This document shows, piece by piece, positions 10,677 through 22,652 of a stretch of DNA of 64,000 bases. Within the stretch, counting starts at the first letter, position 1. Each line of letters begins with the position of its first letter. The stretch spans positions 138,710,062 through 138,774,061 of the forward strand of contig NC_133123.1 in assembly GCF_033568475.1 (NCBI RefSeq), written 5' to 3'. This DNA comes from Henckelia pumila. Its lineage: Eukaryota; Streptophyta; Magnoliopsida; Lamiales; Gesneriaceae. Both the position numbers and the translations under genes were made by a program. Below the pieces are notes generated by a model. That model worked only from the letters and a program-made list of their open reading frames with translations, did not search any database and was not told the origin of the DNA.

Positions 10677-11246
10677 TTACGCTTGTAGTCCAACTGAAGT
10701 CGAGCATAACTTCAGTTTATCAGTGGTCACCACCTTCGTAAACATATCAGCAGAATTTTTACTTTCAGGAATCTTCTCAAGCTTCAAGACTCCATTCACC
10801 CGATCTCTAAGGATCCCGATTCCAAGGATTTGTTTTGCAGCACCCAAATCCTTCATAGCAAATTCTATCTTTAGTTTATCAATCTCCTTCAGACAAACTC
10901 CTGCTATCAACATATCATCTACATATACCAGTAGCATGATATAAGAACCATCAAGCTTCACATAACACCAGTGATCAGCATGATACCTCGGGAAACCATC
11001 ATTATTCATTACACCATCAAACTTCTTGTACCACTGTACTGTAGCTTGTTTGAGACCGTACAAGCTTTTATGAAGTTTGCACATCATTTTCTCTTTCCCT
11101 CGTACTTCAAATCCCTGTGATTGATTCATTTCTTCATCTAGCTCACCATGAAGAAACACAGTCTTTACATCTAACTGCTCCAGATGCAAATCTTCTTTTA
11201 CCATCAATCCAAGTACAGTCCTGATAGTAGTCAACTTTACCACCAC
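10677..11246 (-). pseudogene. Copia reverse transcriptase and RNase H tail remnant
   Basis: The open frame of 189 codons carries the copia RT pattern: QLDVKTVFLHGELDEE, then SLYGLKQA and the catalytic YVDDM box preceded by MLLV. The product would copy element RNA into DNA in the virus-like particle. It jumps soon after LKIEFAMKDLG and the GIGI stretch to PESKNSADMFTKVV, the extreme RNase H end, so about the last half of RT and nearly all RNase H have been deleted. Upstream, 11247-11434 shows decayed RT or integrase-linker sequence with stops. It is too damaged to work. Confidence 0.88.
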
Positions 11247-11434
11247 AGAGAAAATATCAGTGTAATCAATGACTTCTTTTTCACCTTTTACAACAAGGAT
11301 TTTTTTGTACCGCTTGCTACCATCGTGTTCTAACCGGTACTCTCACTTGCTATGTAAAACCTTTTTACCTTCAGAAAGTTCTGACAACTCCCACCTGTGA
11401 TTGGATGACAGTGAATCCATCACATCTTTCATGG

Positions 11435-12985
11435 CTAACTCCCAATGTTTAAAGGTCTCATAAACATCTCATTATTTTTCAAAAAATAAACCCAGACCTT
11501 CCAGCTCGAATCATCGATAAATGTGACATAATATCGTGAGCCTCCAAGGGATGTCACAGGAGATGGCCCCCACACGTCAGTATGAACCAGCTCTAACTTT
11601 GCTGCTTTCGGTTCTCTACCGCCTTTCGAAAAGCTCACCTTTTTCTGCTTTCCAAGAACACAACTTTCACACAGTTTGTGTTCGACAGTTTTTAACTCCG
11701 GTAGCTTCCCTTTTGATATCAGCATCTTCATTCCTTTCTCACTCATATGTCCAAGTCTACAGTGCCATAGACTTGAGTTAGCTCCAGCATCCACAGCTGC
11801 TAACATTTCTCTGCAACTGGAAGTCATGTAGAGGGTTCCAGTTTTCTGTCCTCGAGCAACAATCATGGCTCCTTTACTTACTTTCCAAGAGCCATCGCCA
11901 AAAGTTACTTTATGGCCTTCGTCATCGAGCTGTCTCACTGAGATCAGATTCCGCGTCAGTCTTGGTACATGTCTGACTTTATTGATTTTCCAGACAGATC
12001 CATTTGACATTTTCAACCGGACATCTCCCATACCAACAATCTCCAAAGGTTTTCCATCAGCTAGAAAAATTTTTCCATAATCGCCATCAATGTAACTATC
12101 GAATACATCGTGATTACCCGTGGTATGAAACGAGGCTCCAGAATCCATAACCCAAGAGTCAACAGGGCTTTCTATGGATAACACTAAAGCATCGTGTACT
12201 TGCTCAGCCACAACATTTGCATTATTCTTGGGTGATCTGCAGTCCTTTTTCGTATGACCAGTTTCACCACAGCTCCAGCACTTTAATTTTTTTTTGAATG
12301 TATTTTTGTCTTTTCCACTCCTTGAGCCACGCCATCGGTTAGAACCTTTTTCGCTACTTTTGCCCCTACTTCTGTTTTTGAGATTTAGGACAGATGATGA
12401 TGTCCCTTCACCCGAATCCCTCCTTCGAACTTCTTCGCCAAGAATTCGATCTCGGACATCATTGAATTGTAATTTTCCCTTTCCAGCAGAATTGCTAACC
12501 GCTGCCTGCATCGGCTTCCAAGTATTTGGTAAAGACGCCAAAAGAATAAGTGCACGGATCTCATCATCAAATTTAATTTCAACCGATGTTAGCTGGGAAA
12601 CAATCGTGTTGAATTCATTGATGTGTGCCGCCACCGAAGCACCTTCTTCCATCTTCAAGTTGAATAAATTTTTCATGAGGAACACTTTATTATTTTCTGA
12701 TGGCTTCTCGTACATGTCCGATAAAATGGACATCATCTCCTCCGTGGTTTTTGCCTCCGCCACGTTGTGTGCCACGTTCTTCGTTAGAGTCAATCGTATT
12801 ACCTCTAACACTTGTCGGTCAAGAAGCTCCCACTCATCATCCTCCATCTTTTTTGGCTTCACCCCGGATAGAGGTTGATGTAGCTTCTTGCTATACAGAT
12901 AATCTTTAATCTGTAACCGCCAGAACGTGAAATCTGTACCGTCGAACTTATTGATTCCCGGTCCCGATCCGTCACTTCCGGCCAT
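11435..12985 (-). pseudogene. Copia gag, protease and truncated integrase
   Basis: A 516-codon open frame. Residues about 1-200 are the UBN2-type copia gag (start MAGSDGSG, then FDGTDFTFWRLQI). A CCHC zinc knuckle CWSCGETGHTKKDC lies near residue 235. The aspartic protease site is WVMDSGASFHT near 280. The pre-integrase zinc-binding part contains LWHCRLGHMSEKGM near 410 and LCESCVLGK. The integrase core begins with HTDVWGP...YYVTFIDD and stops after about 45 residues, so the catalytic D,D35E set is incomplete. The frame before the break is long and clean, so the deletion, not point decay, inactivated it. Confidence 0.92.
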
Positions 12986-13095
12986 CGCTACTATTGCCTT
13001 AATAAAATTTCAAAAAATCTTTTCTGATGTGGAATATCAGACTAAGCTGCAACCACACCAAGACTCTCGGACACCGTAACAGCTCTGATACCAGT

Positions 13096-13542
13096 TGTTA
13101 TGGATTATACCGGAGTGATCATGACGATAATAATTGCGGAATAAAATAATCAATAAGGACACCAAGGATTTACGTGGTTCACCCAATATAGGCTACGTCC
13201 ACGGAGCTGCTGCAAATATTTATTACCGGAGAAATATTACAAGTGTATACAAAATACTATATCTCTCACACGATCCCAACACCCGAGTATTACCTAGAAA
13301 AAATATTTCTCTAACTCACACAAGAGAACACTAAAAAAAACCCAAGAAACTCTTTTTTCTTAACTCTCTTTTCTTTTGCTCTCTCGCTCTGGGATATCTA
13401 AACTGAAGGGGAAGGAGCTCTATTTTAGCTCCTTCACGCGTCCTCTACGCGTCAATTAAATGCTGATGCATTTAATTTCTTCCCCTACTTCCACCTGCCA
13501 TCATCCCAACTTCAACCAATCACCATCATTTGCCACCTAACA
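13096..13542 (-). repeat. Copia 5' LTR (right)
   Basis: It begins TGTTATGGATTATACC and ends GCCACCTAACA on the plus strand, so it has TG...CA ends. It lies directly beside the primer-binding site at 13082-13093. It holds the likely promoter of the minus-strand element. It differs from the left LTR by few substitutions plus the 45-bp block. Confidence 0.88.
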
Positions 13543-13548
13543 TGGGAG

Positions 13549-13775
13549 TAGGGCTGGGATACCGAACCAAAATACCGATTTTTCGAGATATCATACCGAA
13601 ATTTTTTCGATATATAAACATTTTTTTGGTATATCGAATTTTTTTTCGATATTTGTACGGTATCAATATGAATTTTTTCCATATCAAAATTTTGAAATTT
13701 GGATATCGGTATTAATTTGTATGAATTTTTTTTTTACCAATATTTTAGATACAGTATACCGAAAACCCACCCCTA
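13549..13775. mobile_element. MITE, TACCGAA family, hAT-like (copy 2)
   Basis: A 227-bp element with ends TAGGGCTGGGATACCGAA and, inverted, TAGGGGTGGGTTTTCGGTA. Flanking 8-bp duplication CATGGGAG (13541-13548) and AATGGGAG (13776-13783), one mismatch. It inserted one base beyond the copia target duplication, using the last two LTR bases as part of its own target, so it arrived after the copia element. Confidence 0.85.
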
Positions 13776-15201
13776 AATGGGAGGCCTTTCAGTTTATATT
13801 TTCAGCCTATAAATAGTGGTCAAAATCTGAATAAAGATCACACCCAAAAAAACAATTCTCGAGCACCAAGTTACTACCATTATCGGTTTTCTTGAGCTCC
13901 AATTTTGCTGCCATTTTTGGTTGAGTAAAGGCTGCTGAAACTGAAAGATTTCAGCATAATCTTGAAGTCATCTCCCATCCAAATATCAGAGATCTTAACC
14001 AGCTTTGTTCCTACTCATTTCGAAGCCTAACATCAGCCTTTTGGAAGCCTAAATATAATGCTCATTGTCGAGCACAAGTGCTAACTAGAAAGCTTGGAAC
14101 TCAGCATCGTTTAGCATATTTTCTGTCCACTTTCAAAACCTGTGAACAACATTTCGAGAACCAGATTCTGTCCACTCTTGAAGCCTATGAATCTGTCCAA
14201 GTTTTGAGCAATCATCTACAGCAAAACAAAGCCAGAAAATCTGTCCGGAGTCAATCCAAGAAGCAGCACCGAATTCGATCAAGAAGCTTCAATATTTTAT
14301 GTCCAAAGTTCGAACAAGACCTTCGGTCCTTCGCTTGGATTTGACATTTGCTCAAGTACAAGGTCCTCCAACAACACATACTTCTACACGATTTTCTTGA
14401 ATCAAATACTGTAAGTGGGCTTTCATATTTCTGTTTTGTGGTACAAGTCTTTACACTTATATACAAATTTTGTGTGAGTTTAAGTTTTTCTAAAATAAAT
14501 TACATATGCTTTTGAAAATTCGATCGGCATGATACGTATATCCGTTTCATTTTGATATGCTATTTTGATTTCATTGGATATTCGTTATATTATTCGAAGC
14601 ATGTTAGAGTTATTTGGATTGCATTGTTAAGAGTCGATTTAGAAATGGTTAAGGAATTTCCGATGATTTGATTGGATATGGCCCTGATGCGGTGGGTTAT
14701 AATAACCGCTCATTTGGCCTCACTCCTTAGAGGAGTAACATATAGGGGATTGATCGGTAAACCACGGAAAATGAGATAATTATCAGTGCAATGTTTGCTT
14801 CGTATTTGTGTCAAATTCAACATGATTAATTTGTTTCGAGATTATAATATGTACATGTGTTTATTTGGTGTTTATCATGTCCGATCGGCCCCCCACTTAC
14901 TGAGTGTTTTCCAAAACACTCACCCACTTATCTTCCTCCCCAGATACCGAAGATCAGTTGGAAGAGGATGAGCAACATGCATTCTGGGGTTGGTGACCAC
15001 GTTGTGGAGATATTATTAGTATATTTTGTGTTTTATTGTTGCTTTCGCTATCATCATTTTCTTATTTTGTAAAAATATTTTTGGTTATGTAAAAGACTGA
15101 TCATTGAAGGCTATTTTCTATACTACATAGCTTTTTGTTTTACGTTTCGAAATGTTAAACAACGCCGATGACACGTCTCGGTCTCGGGGTGTGACAAATT
15201 C

Positions 15202-15929
15202 TGTTATTCTTTTTGTGTCCCAAATTTTCATAAATGTTATGTATGATAGATAATACACCAATTTTTAGTTCAAAAATAGAATGTATGTTATCATTAATTT
15301 TAATTTCAAGTAATTTTTGTTCGCATACATATCGAATATTAATTTCATAAATATATATTTGGATAAAATTCTAATTTTTTGTCCAAAGTTTGAAATTTGA
15401 TACAATATTATCATTACTTTTTAATTTCAGTTATTTTTCTGCACATATATATGTGTGTGAAAGTTATCACATTGTTATATATGATATCATACCACTTATT
15501 GGTCAAAATATGAAATTTCATCCGATGTTATCACTATTTTAAATTTTATTTAAATTTTTCGCGTCCATATATATGTGAACAATTTCATAAATTCTATATA
15601 TAATAATTTAAAAATTTTTGGTTGAAATTTGATAAATATATATATGTGAAATTTTCCATAAATGTTTTTTTTATCCATAAATTTTATATATGATACTATA
15701 ACAATTTTCGGTGTAAAATATGAAATTTGATCATATTATCACTATTTTTTAATTTCAGATATTTTTTTTGTCTTCATACACACATGTGTGTGTGTGAAAA
15801 ACATAATTGTTGTCAAAAATAGTAAATTTTCGTCAAAATGACAATTTATAAAAGAAATCATTATCAATATATATGTTTACACCTACCATATTAAATATTT
15901 GAAATAAAATAATAACTAAATATTTAAAT
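15202..15929. repeat. Degenerate tandem repeat, unit about 110 bp
   Basis: About six diverged units share the order TTTTTGTGTCC-like, CATATATATGTGTG, TTCATAAATTTTATATATGATA, CCAATTTTTGGT, CAAAATTTGAAATTTGATC, ATGTTATCACTATTTTTAATTTCA. A unit of the same array is found at about 9900-10043, directly left of the solo LTR, so the LTR inserted into the array. No gene is visible. Confidence 0.65.
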
Positions 15930-16155
15930 GAGGGATTCTTGGCTAAGTTAAATAAAAAAAATCTTATAAGAAATTATAAGCAGTTTTAAAAGCTTATAAG
16001 TCGGCAAATCTTATTTTAAAATTAATTTGTTTAAGTGTTTGGATGAACTTATTTTAAACAACTTAAATATGTGGATGTGTTTAGTATTATTATATTATAA
16101 GATCTTATTTTTGTCAAAATTACCACAATAATGTATAATATTATAAAGGTAATAA

Positions 16156-16195
<40 letters not shown>

Positions 16196-16533
16196 TTAGA
16201 ATTTTATAATCAATATTAAACTTATATTAAAAATACAATTCTTTTATATTTTGATTTAGACAATTGATATTCTTTGGAATTTTTTTAAAAAAAATATTGG
16301 ATGTTATCATGAATATATTCAAGTAAAAAATATTTTAAATTGTTCAATAATACCTTGATACGTACTTTCATTCTACTTTCATTTTTTTTTAAATTCTAAT
16401 AAAATAGGTGGAGAGTACGGAGGACATTTTAAGAAAATATACAAGGAGAATATGGAAAAGTAAAATATTACAATAAAATATGTTCAAAAAATTAGGGTGG
16501 AACAATTTTTTTAAAAACAGTTTATAAGATAGC

Positions 16534-18606
16534 TGTGACGACCCGGTTCTTAATCTCTCAAATCACAAAATTAATCCAAAATCATGAATTAAATCTAACT
16601 TTAAGCTATAAAGAAAAGGAAAAGAAAATAAAAAAAAAATTTTAAAAATGAGTTGCGCTCGCGCGGCACCTGTTTTACTCAAAACAGAGGTGCAGCTCGG
16701 GGCTGCGCGCGAGCTGCTCTTTTCTACAGCTCGGGCGCGGTCCTAGGCAGAAAATATTCAGAACTTCTTAACCTTTTCTCAGCTTAGAAAATATTCTCAA
16801 TCATCTATACCAAGTCTAAAAAAAATCTCATACAAATTCCAAAATGTATTAGACAAGGTAAATGAAGTCACGAACAAGAGCATAAACATTTCTTAAACTT
16901 GAGTTTACTCAAATAGTTCAAACTATATTACAAAAGCAAAGAACCACACTCTAAACAAAGTTCAAGTGTAATACATAGCCAAGGAGTAGAAACTCTAAAC
17001 AATAACTCAACTCCAACAGTTCATATATCCACTCTTGTTCTTAACATAAAGTTAACAACATCTTGACTTCTAATCCGGATCATCACTCTAATCTCTCATC
17101 CCTTGTTCTTCAAGTTCGCTTTTGTCCAGTTCCACTCTCGCCTATTGCCATGACACATACAACACAACAATAGCCGGATAACTCCGGTGAGAAATACATT
17201 TCTCAGTAAAAGCAACTAAACATGCATATACAACATATATCAAGCTCATGATATAAATAAAGACAATGCATGTTTTAAAAACAAGGTTTATTCAAGAACT
17301 CTCTCATTTCGTCGGTTGGGATCCCGAGAAGAAGATATCATAGCTAACCACCGACTCTCCCGATCGAGGTGGGGCTACTTATCCTACTTCTCTAGACTTT
17401 GAAGCCACTATATATATGCACTTCAGACGCTAGGCTACGTCAACCACCCAGGCCATACATATATAATCCCTCAAATCGTCTATTCGAACGTTTCCGTTCA
17501 TTTCAAAATCAAGGAATAAGTCTTGCAAGATGAATGCAACATATATCATCATAAAAGCATTCATTAACATCAAAGACTCATTCACCAAATCATAGAAGAG
17601 CATATAAAAGCAAATAAGTATGTGATTTAGGGAACTCGATACAAACCATCTCGAGTTGTAATCCCAATCGAATAATAGTTCACTTTTACCTTTCAAATAA
17701 GATGTTTAAGATGTATTCTAGCTTGTCAAAATCTGTACAAGTATCAACCATAAACCTATTCTCAAAATCTGCTCAAACTTCAACTAAACTTCAAGGCAAA
17801 ACGCTACCAACCTTGTTCTTTCTTCTATCAGTTTCGTAGTCGGAATTCTCAAGTTGACGTGCCCTGTTTATGAACTGAAATCATAGCATAACAAACAAGA
17901 AAATATCAGCTAATACTCAGCTCAATAGCAGCTCGAGCAAAAGATAGCAAAACACTTCAAATCAAAAGTTCGACGACATATCGGTATCATTCGGCGATCC
18001 CGAACTCAACTAAATTGATTCTAACATTCATATCAGCTGTATAGGATTCAAAACCAGCATATTAACAGGTATATAAGTCGAGTAGTGACTGAAACATCAT
18101 AAGAAACTGATACAACAATCATTCCTCAACCCAACTTTCAATATGATAAAGTATAGAAGTTCATCAACCTCAATTCACAACAAATCTGATCTCTGTCAAT
18201 TTCGAATTATCAAATCATAATGAACTAAGAGAAAGCTTACATAAATTTGAAGGTCTCGTTGCAAGGATTCCAGAACATTTTTTGGAATCGAAATCGGATA
18301 ACCGGATCAAAAGATACGGTGATTGGAAAATGATGAAGAAACTATTGAAATTCCTTGTTCTTGCTCTCGGTTCTTTTTCTGAAGAAATCTGATGGAAATG
18401 TGTTGTATCCCACGTTCCAACTCACATGCAAGACAAGTGTCCCCATAAAATCTGAAAATTGCACTTTGGCCCCTCAAGTCTTCCAAAATTGCAATTTGGT
18501 CCTCAATTTCTCAATTCATTCAATTTCAATCCTAATTAAATCAAAACTCCAATTATTCCCAAATTAATTATTCTCGGATTAAAATTAAATAATTTCGGGC
18601 GTTACA
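16534..18606 (-). repeat. Gypsy 1, 3' LTR (left)
   Basis: TGTGACGACCC start and GGGCGTTACA end. Compared with the right LTR it lacks a short GC-rich block near 16667, where the right copy has GCTAAAAAGTGTCGCGCGAG, and it has an extra ATTCCCAAATTA-like stretch near 18555. ORFs inside both LTRs are in matching places but have no recognisable domains. Confidence 0.9.
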
Positions 18607-18734
18607 ATTCTCCCCCACTAAGACACGATTTCGTCCTCGAAATCTCAAGTAGTATCAACAGATCATATAACATATAGAACAGAAAGACTAAAGGAGACTC
18701 ACATCATTGAAACATCTCTGGAAATCGTTGCCTT

Positions 18735-19690
18735 ATATCTGATTTCGTCTCCCAAGTTGCTTCTTCAATACCATGACGACTCCACTGGACTTTCACAAGC
18801 GAAATAGTCTTCGTTCAAAGTTGTTTGTCCTTATGATCAAGAATCTGAATTGGCTTCTCAAAATAACTCAAAGTTTCATCGAGTTCAGCCTCATCAGATC
18901 GAAGCACATGAGATTCATCAGCAAGGTATTTTCGAAGCATCGATACATGAAAGACATCATGTATTCCAGATAAGGATGGAGGCAAAGCTAATCGATAGGC
19001 AAGATTGCCTATTCTCTCCAGAATCTCATACGGACCGATATATCGTGGAGACAACTTCCCTCGCTTGCCAAATAGTACAGTGCCTCTGAATGGAGAAATC
19101 TTCAGAAACACCCTATCCCCTTGTTCAAAATACAAAGGTCGACGTCGGATATTGGCATACTTCATTTGTCTATCCTGTGCTGTCTTCATTCTCTTCTGAA
19201 TAAGCTTCACTTGTTCAGTCATATCTCGAATCATATCAGGTCCAGTATCAGGTACCTCTGAAATATCATCCCAGTAAAGAGGTGATCGACACTTTCTACC
19301 ATACAGAGCTTTAAACGGAGCCATCTCAATACTCGATTGATAGTTGTTGTTGTACGAGAATTCACAAAGTGGTAATGAATCTTGCCAACTCGTGCCAAAA
19401 TCAAGCACGACAGCTCTCAACATATCTTCTAATGTCTGAATGGTACGCTCAGACTGTCCATCTGTCTGTGGATGATAGGCTGTGCTCAAGTGTAACTGAG
19501 TACCCAAAGCACTCTGTAAACTGTGCCAAAAGTGTGATGTAAATCGAGGATCACGATCTGATACAATAGACTTCGGCACTCCATGTAATCTGACCACGTC
19601 TCGGACATAAAGCTCTGCCATCTGATCGTGTCTATATGTCATACGATAAGGTATAAAACACGCTGATTTCGTCAATCTATCGAAAATCAC
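18735..19690 (-). pseudogene. Gypsy 1 integrase (partial) with chromodomain-like end
   Basis: Translation carries the integrase core from IFDRLTKSACFIP through VSDRDPRFTS and the YHPQTDGQSER stretch with the catalytic Glu, then the GPR/HPF-type module (FGKRGKLSPRYIGPYEIL) and HDVFHVSMLRKY. The end reads KVQWSRHG then EEATWE and RFPEMFQ, a chromodomain-like tail that in chromoviruses guides insertion to marked chromatin. The first catalytic Asp and the H2C2 zinc finger are absent because of the upstream deletion, and a TGA splits the tail after DKQL. It is inactive. Confidence 0.9.
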
Positions 19691-21055
19691 CCAGACAAAC
19701 CCATAAAACTACGAATTTCAGGAACAGATGTAGGTCTAGACCAATTGATCACTGCCTCGACTTTACTTGGATCAACAGATATACCATCTCCGGATATGAT
19801 ATGTCCAAGAAAAACAACCTGTTTCAGCCAAAACTCACATTTCGACAGTTTAGCATACAGTTTCTCAGATCTCAGAGTCTTCAACACGGTTCTCAAATGC
19901 TCAGAATGATCAATCAAATTCTTCGAATATATCAAAATATCATCAATAAAAATTATCACGAAGTCATCGAGATATTTCTGAAAAATACGGTTCATCAAAG
20001 CCATAAACACAGCTGGAGCATTTGTCAGACCAAACGGCATAACTATAAACTCATAGTGGCCATACCTGGTTCTGAACGCAGTTTTCGGAATATCAGAATC
20101 CCTAACTCTCAGCTGATGGTATCCAGATCTCAGATCGATCTTGGAATACACAGAAGAACCCTGCAACTGATCAAATAAATCATCAATACGAGGCAAAGGG
20201 TATTTGTTCTTTACCGTTGCCTTGTTCAATTGCCGGTAGTCGATGCACAATCTCATTGAACCGTCTTTCTTCCTGAGAAACAATACTGGAGCACCCCAAG
20301 GAGAAACACTAGGTCGAATGTATCCCTTGGCCAGTAAATCTTCCAACTGATCTTTCAACTCTTTTAATTCCACTAGTGCCATTCGATAAGGTGCTTTAGA
20401 AATCGGTGCAGTACCTGGCATCAGTTCTATGTTGAAATCAATCTCACGATACGGAGGTAGTCCTGGAATCTCATCAGGGAAAACATCCGCAAATTCACTA
20501 ACCACTGGCAAGTCAGCCAGGTTCGGGCTAGTTTTCAAAATATCAACTGCATATACAATAAATCCCTCCGCTCCTTTCTGCAAAAGTCGGGTCATAGATA
20601 ATACAGAAATCAGAGGAATCTTAGCACGAGAACCCTTACCATAGAATTTCCATTCTCCAGCCATCTTAGGTCTGAATCTCACTATCTTCTGAAAACAATC
20701 TACGGTAGCTCTGTACTTGTTTAGCATATCAATCCCAATAATGCAGTCAAAATCAGACAAACCAAGCACAAAACAATCTATCTCTATCTCATTACCGTCA
20801 TACTGTAGCACACAATTCTTAACCGTCTGAATAGATATAAGACATCTCCCCAAAGGAGAAGAAACAAATACTACAACAGGTAATGTTTCAACAGGCAAAG
20901 CATGTAAGGATGCAAATCGTGCAGAGATATATGTATGGGATGCACCTGTATCTATCAATACATATGCGGGATAACTATAAAGAGAACAGTTACTTGCAAT
21001 CACATCATCTGGTGCTCCATGCGCCTGTTCCTCCGTCAGTGCAAAAACATGAGCC
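19687..21055 (-). pseudogene. Gypsy 1 protease and reverse transcriptase
   Basis: The frame carries the aspartic protease site [12 protein letters not shown], then RT motifs [62 protein letters not shown] and the catalytic [10 protein letters not shown]. It ends abruptly in [10 protein letters not shown] followed by a stop created where a deletion of roughly a kilobase joins RT to the integrase. An in-frame TAG before [10 protein letters not shown] separates it from gag. In the intact family this would be one continuous gag-pol frame. Confidence 0.92.
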
Positions 21056-21171
21056 TACTGTCTCTGTGGTTGACTACCTGTCTGATTCCCTCCTGGCCTT
21101 GGCTGTTGCTGTGGATGTGGTGGTTGAAAGGAATGAATAGAAGAGGCTTGCCTCGTAGGTTGAGCCACTGA

Positions 21172-22224
21172 TCATGATGACTCTGTACCTCGTGACTGTC
21201 CAGAACCTCTCTGAGGACACACCCTCGCAAAATGGCCAGTCTGATGGCATATATGGCACCTCCCAGATACACCTCGGCACTGATCGGTTGGATGTCCTCC
21301 ACCACAACTGTTACAAAACACTCCAGGCTTCGGTTTTGGACCACTGGAACTCGAAGAACTGCTCCCTGACTTCTTAAACTGCTTTCCTCGTGCTTGCAAA
21401 TATCCCTTCTTGCCACTGCTGCTACCACCACCTTCAAATCGAGGAGGTTGTGAACTTGGAGCTGGGGATTGAGTCTGTCTCGGAGGCTGAGCGATATACG
21501 AAGCTCCTCGCTGCTGTACCAAGCCAGCTTCCGCTCCCTTAGCACTGTTCAAAGCATCAGCAAAATTATTCGGTCGCCTTGTGTTCACCAAAGTAAAGAT
21601 CTCCAGAGTCAGTCCATTAATGAACTGATCAGCCATTGCCTCGTCACTATCAGCAACATGTGGAGCAAAACGTAGCAATGTAGTGAATTTTGCAACATAA
21701 TCTTCAATATTTAAATTGCCCTGCTTCAGGTTAGCAAATTCTGCACCTTTATCTTTGCGGTAAGACACCGGAAAGAAGCGTTGGTAAAACTCTGTTTTGA
21801 AGACATTCCACGTCAGTACAGTTCCTCTACGTTCCAAAGCTTTCTTAGTCGTGGACCACCAGCTTTTCGCAACCTCATGCAACTGATGTCCAATTAATCT
21901 GACACTTCGCTCATCACCATAATCAAGCGAATCAAACAATATCTCCATGTCATCGAGCCATCCTTCACATACAACTGCATTTTCAGTACCGTTCAGAGTA
22001 GGCGGATGGTAAGATTGAAATCTTTTCAATAATGTTTCCATCGGAGTGGCAGTCATATCTATCATATCTCGAGAGGTACTTCCCTGTTCATTGCTCGGGA
22101 CTGCAGCTTGAGGCACAATCGGTGTTACCACTGTCTGTTCTGGCAGAGAAGTATGAACTGTCTACTCTGGCATAGGAGTAGGAACCCGTGGTCTAAGAGG
22201 AGGTCGTCCTGGTCTTCGAGACAT
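21172..22224 (-). pseudogene. Gypsy 1 gag
   Basis: The likely original start is the ATG at 22224-22222 (MSRRPGRPPLRPR). An in-frame TAG follows after PMPE near 22163, and the remaining open frame begins MVTPIVPQ at 22131. Retrotransposon gag capsid features are the WLDDMEILFDSLDYG stretch, SWWSTTKKALE and FPVSYRKDKGAEF. Two zinc-binding knuckles are present, CNSCGGGHPTDQC and CHICHQTGHFARVC. The frame stops at TGA 21174-21172, after ESS, although homologous sequence continues. Confidence 0.92.
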
Positions 22225-22652
22225 ATCTGATTATCAAAAGGGTTAGAATACCACAATCATCAAATCTATCTCAGTCCTCCTCTGATCATCTTACCTCTGA
22301 TCAAGACTCGGTTCTGATTCAATCTTAAAACAATAATCGAAGTACTCAACAAGACATGCTTCCCATCCATTCAGATAATCAGGTAGCATATCATAATTCA
22401 TCAAAACACATGCCTCTAATCATTTCAGATATTCCAGTAAGCATGCGTCTTCATACTTTCAAATAAAATAAATACAACGTCATGTAATAAAATATTTGAA
22501 AGTAAATCATGCTAGCATTTACCACATGTAATTCAATCAATGTAATTAAATCATAGCATAATAAAAAAAATAAAGAAGCAAGGAAGATGACTCGATCTAC
22601 CCCACTCACTATCTAACTCAGTCCAGAATTTTCTCGCTCTGATACCACCTGT

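Larger units (their letters stand above)
10204..13542 (-). mobile_element. Ty1-copia retrotransposon, internally deleted
   Basis: A complete insertion by structure: two LTRs, a perfect 5-bp target duplication TGGGA (10199-10203 and 13543-13547), a primer-binding site TGGTATCAGAGC (minus strand, 13093-13082) next to the right LTR, and a purine-rich tract next to the left LTR. Coding order on the minus strand is gag, protease, start of integrase, then a jump to reverse transcriptase and the last residues of RNase H. Most of integrase and parts of RT and RNase H are missing, so the element cannot move by itself. It sits inside the solo LTR 10044-15196. Confidence 0.92.
10044..15196 (+). mobile_element. 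Solo LTR, interrupted by a copia element and a MITE
   Basis: The two outer parts, 10044-10203 and 13784-15196, form one LTR starting TGTGAGAACCC and ending GGGGTGTGACA. It is flanked by a perfect 5-bp duplication AATTC (10039-10043 and 15197-15201). A TATA box CCTATAAATAG lies near 13805-13815, giving plus orientation. Without the nested insertions the LTR would be about 1.6 kb. No internal coding region or second LTR is present, so it is the product of LTR-LTR recombination. The start and end resemble plant gypsy LTRs; this is an inference. Confidence 0.85.

Noticed and set aside
12294-12878. 194-codon plus-strand ORF opposite copia gag
   Set aside because: It is an antisense shadow of the intact gag frame.
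14078-14344. ORF inside the solo LTR
   Set aside because: It lies downstream of the LTR TATA box in leader sequence with repeated CTGTCC and TTCGAG phrases and shows no known domain.
17430-17696. 88-codon ORF present in both gypsy 1 LTRs (also 23567-23833)
   Set aside because: It is duplicated only because it lies in an LTR; hydrophobic and AT-rich without family features.
21036-21545. 169-codon minus-strand ORF over gypsy 1 gag
   Set aside because: It is a shadow in another frame of the gag region with the zinc knuckles.
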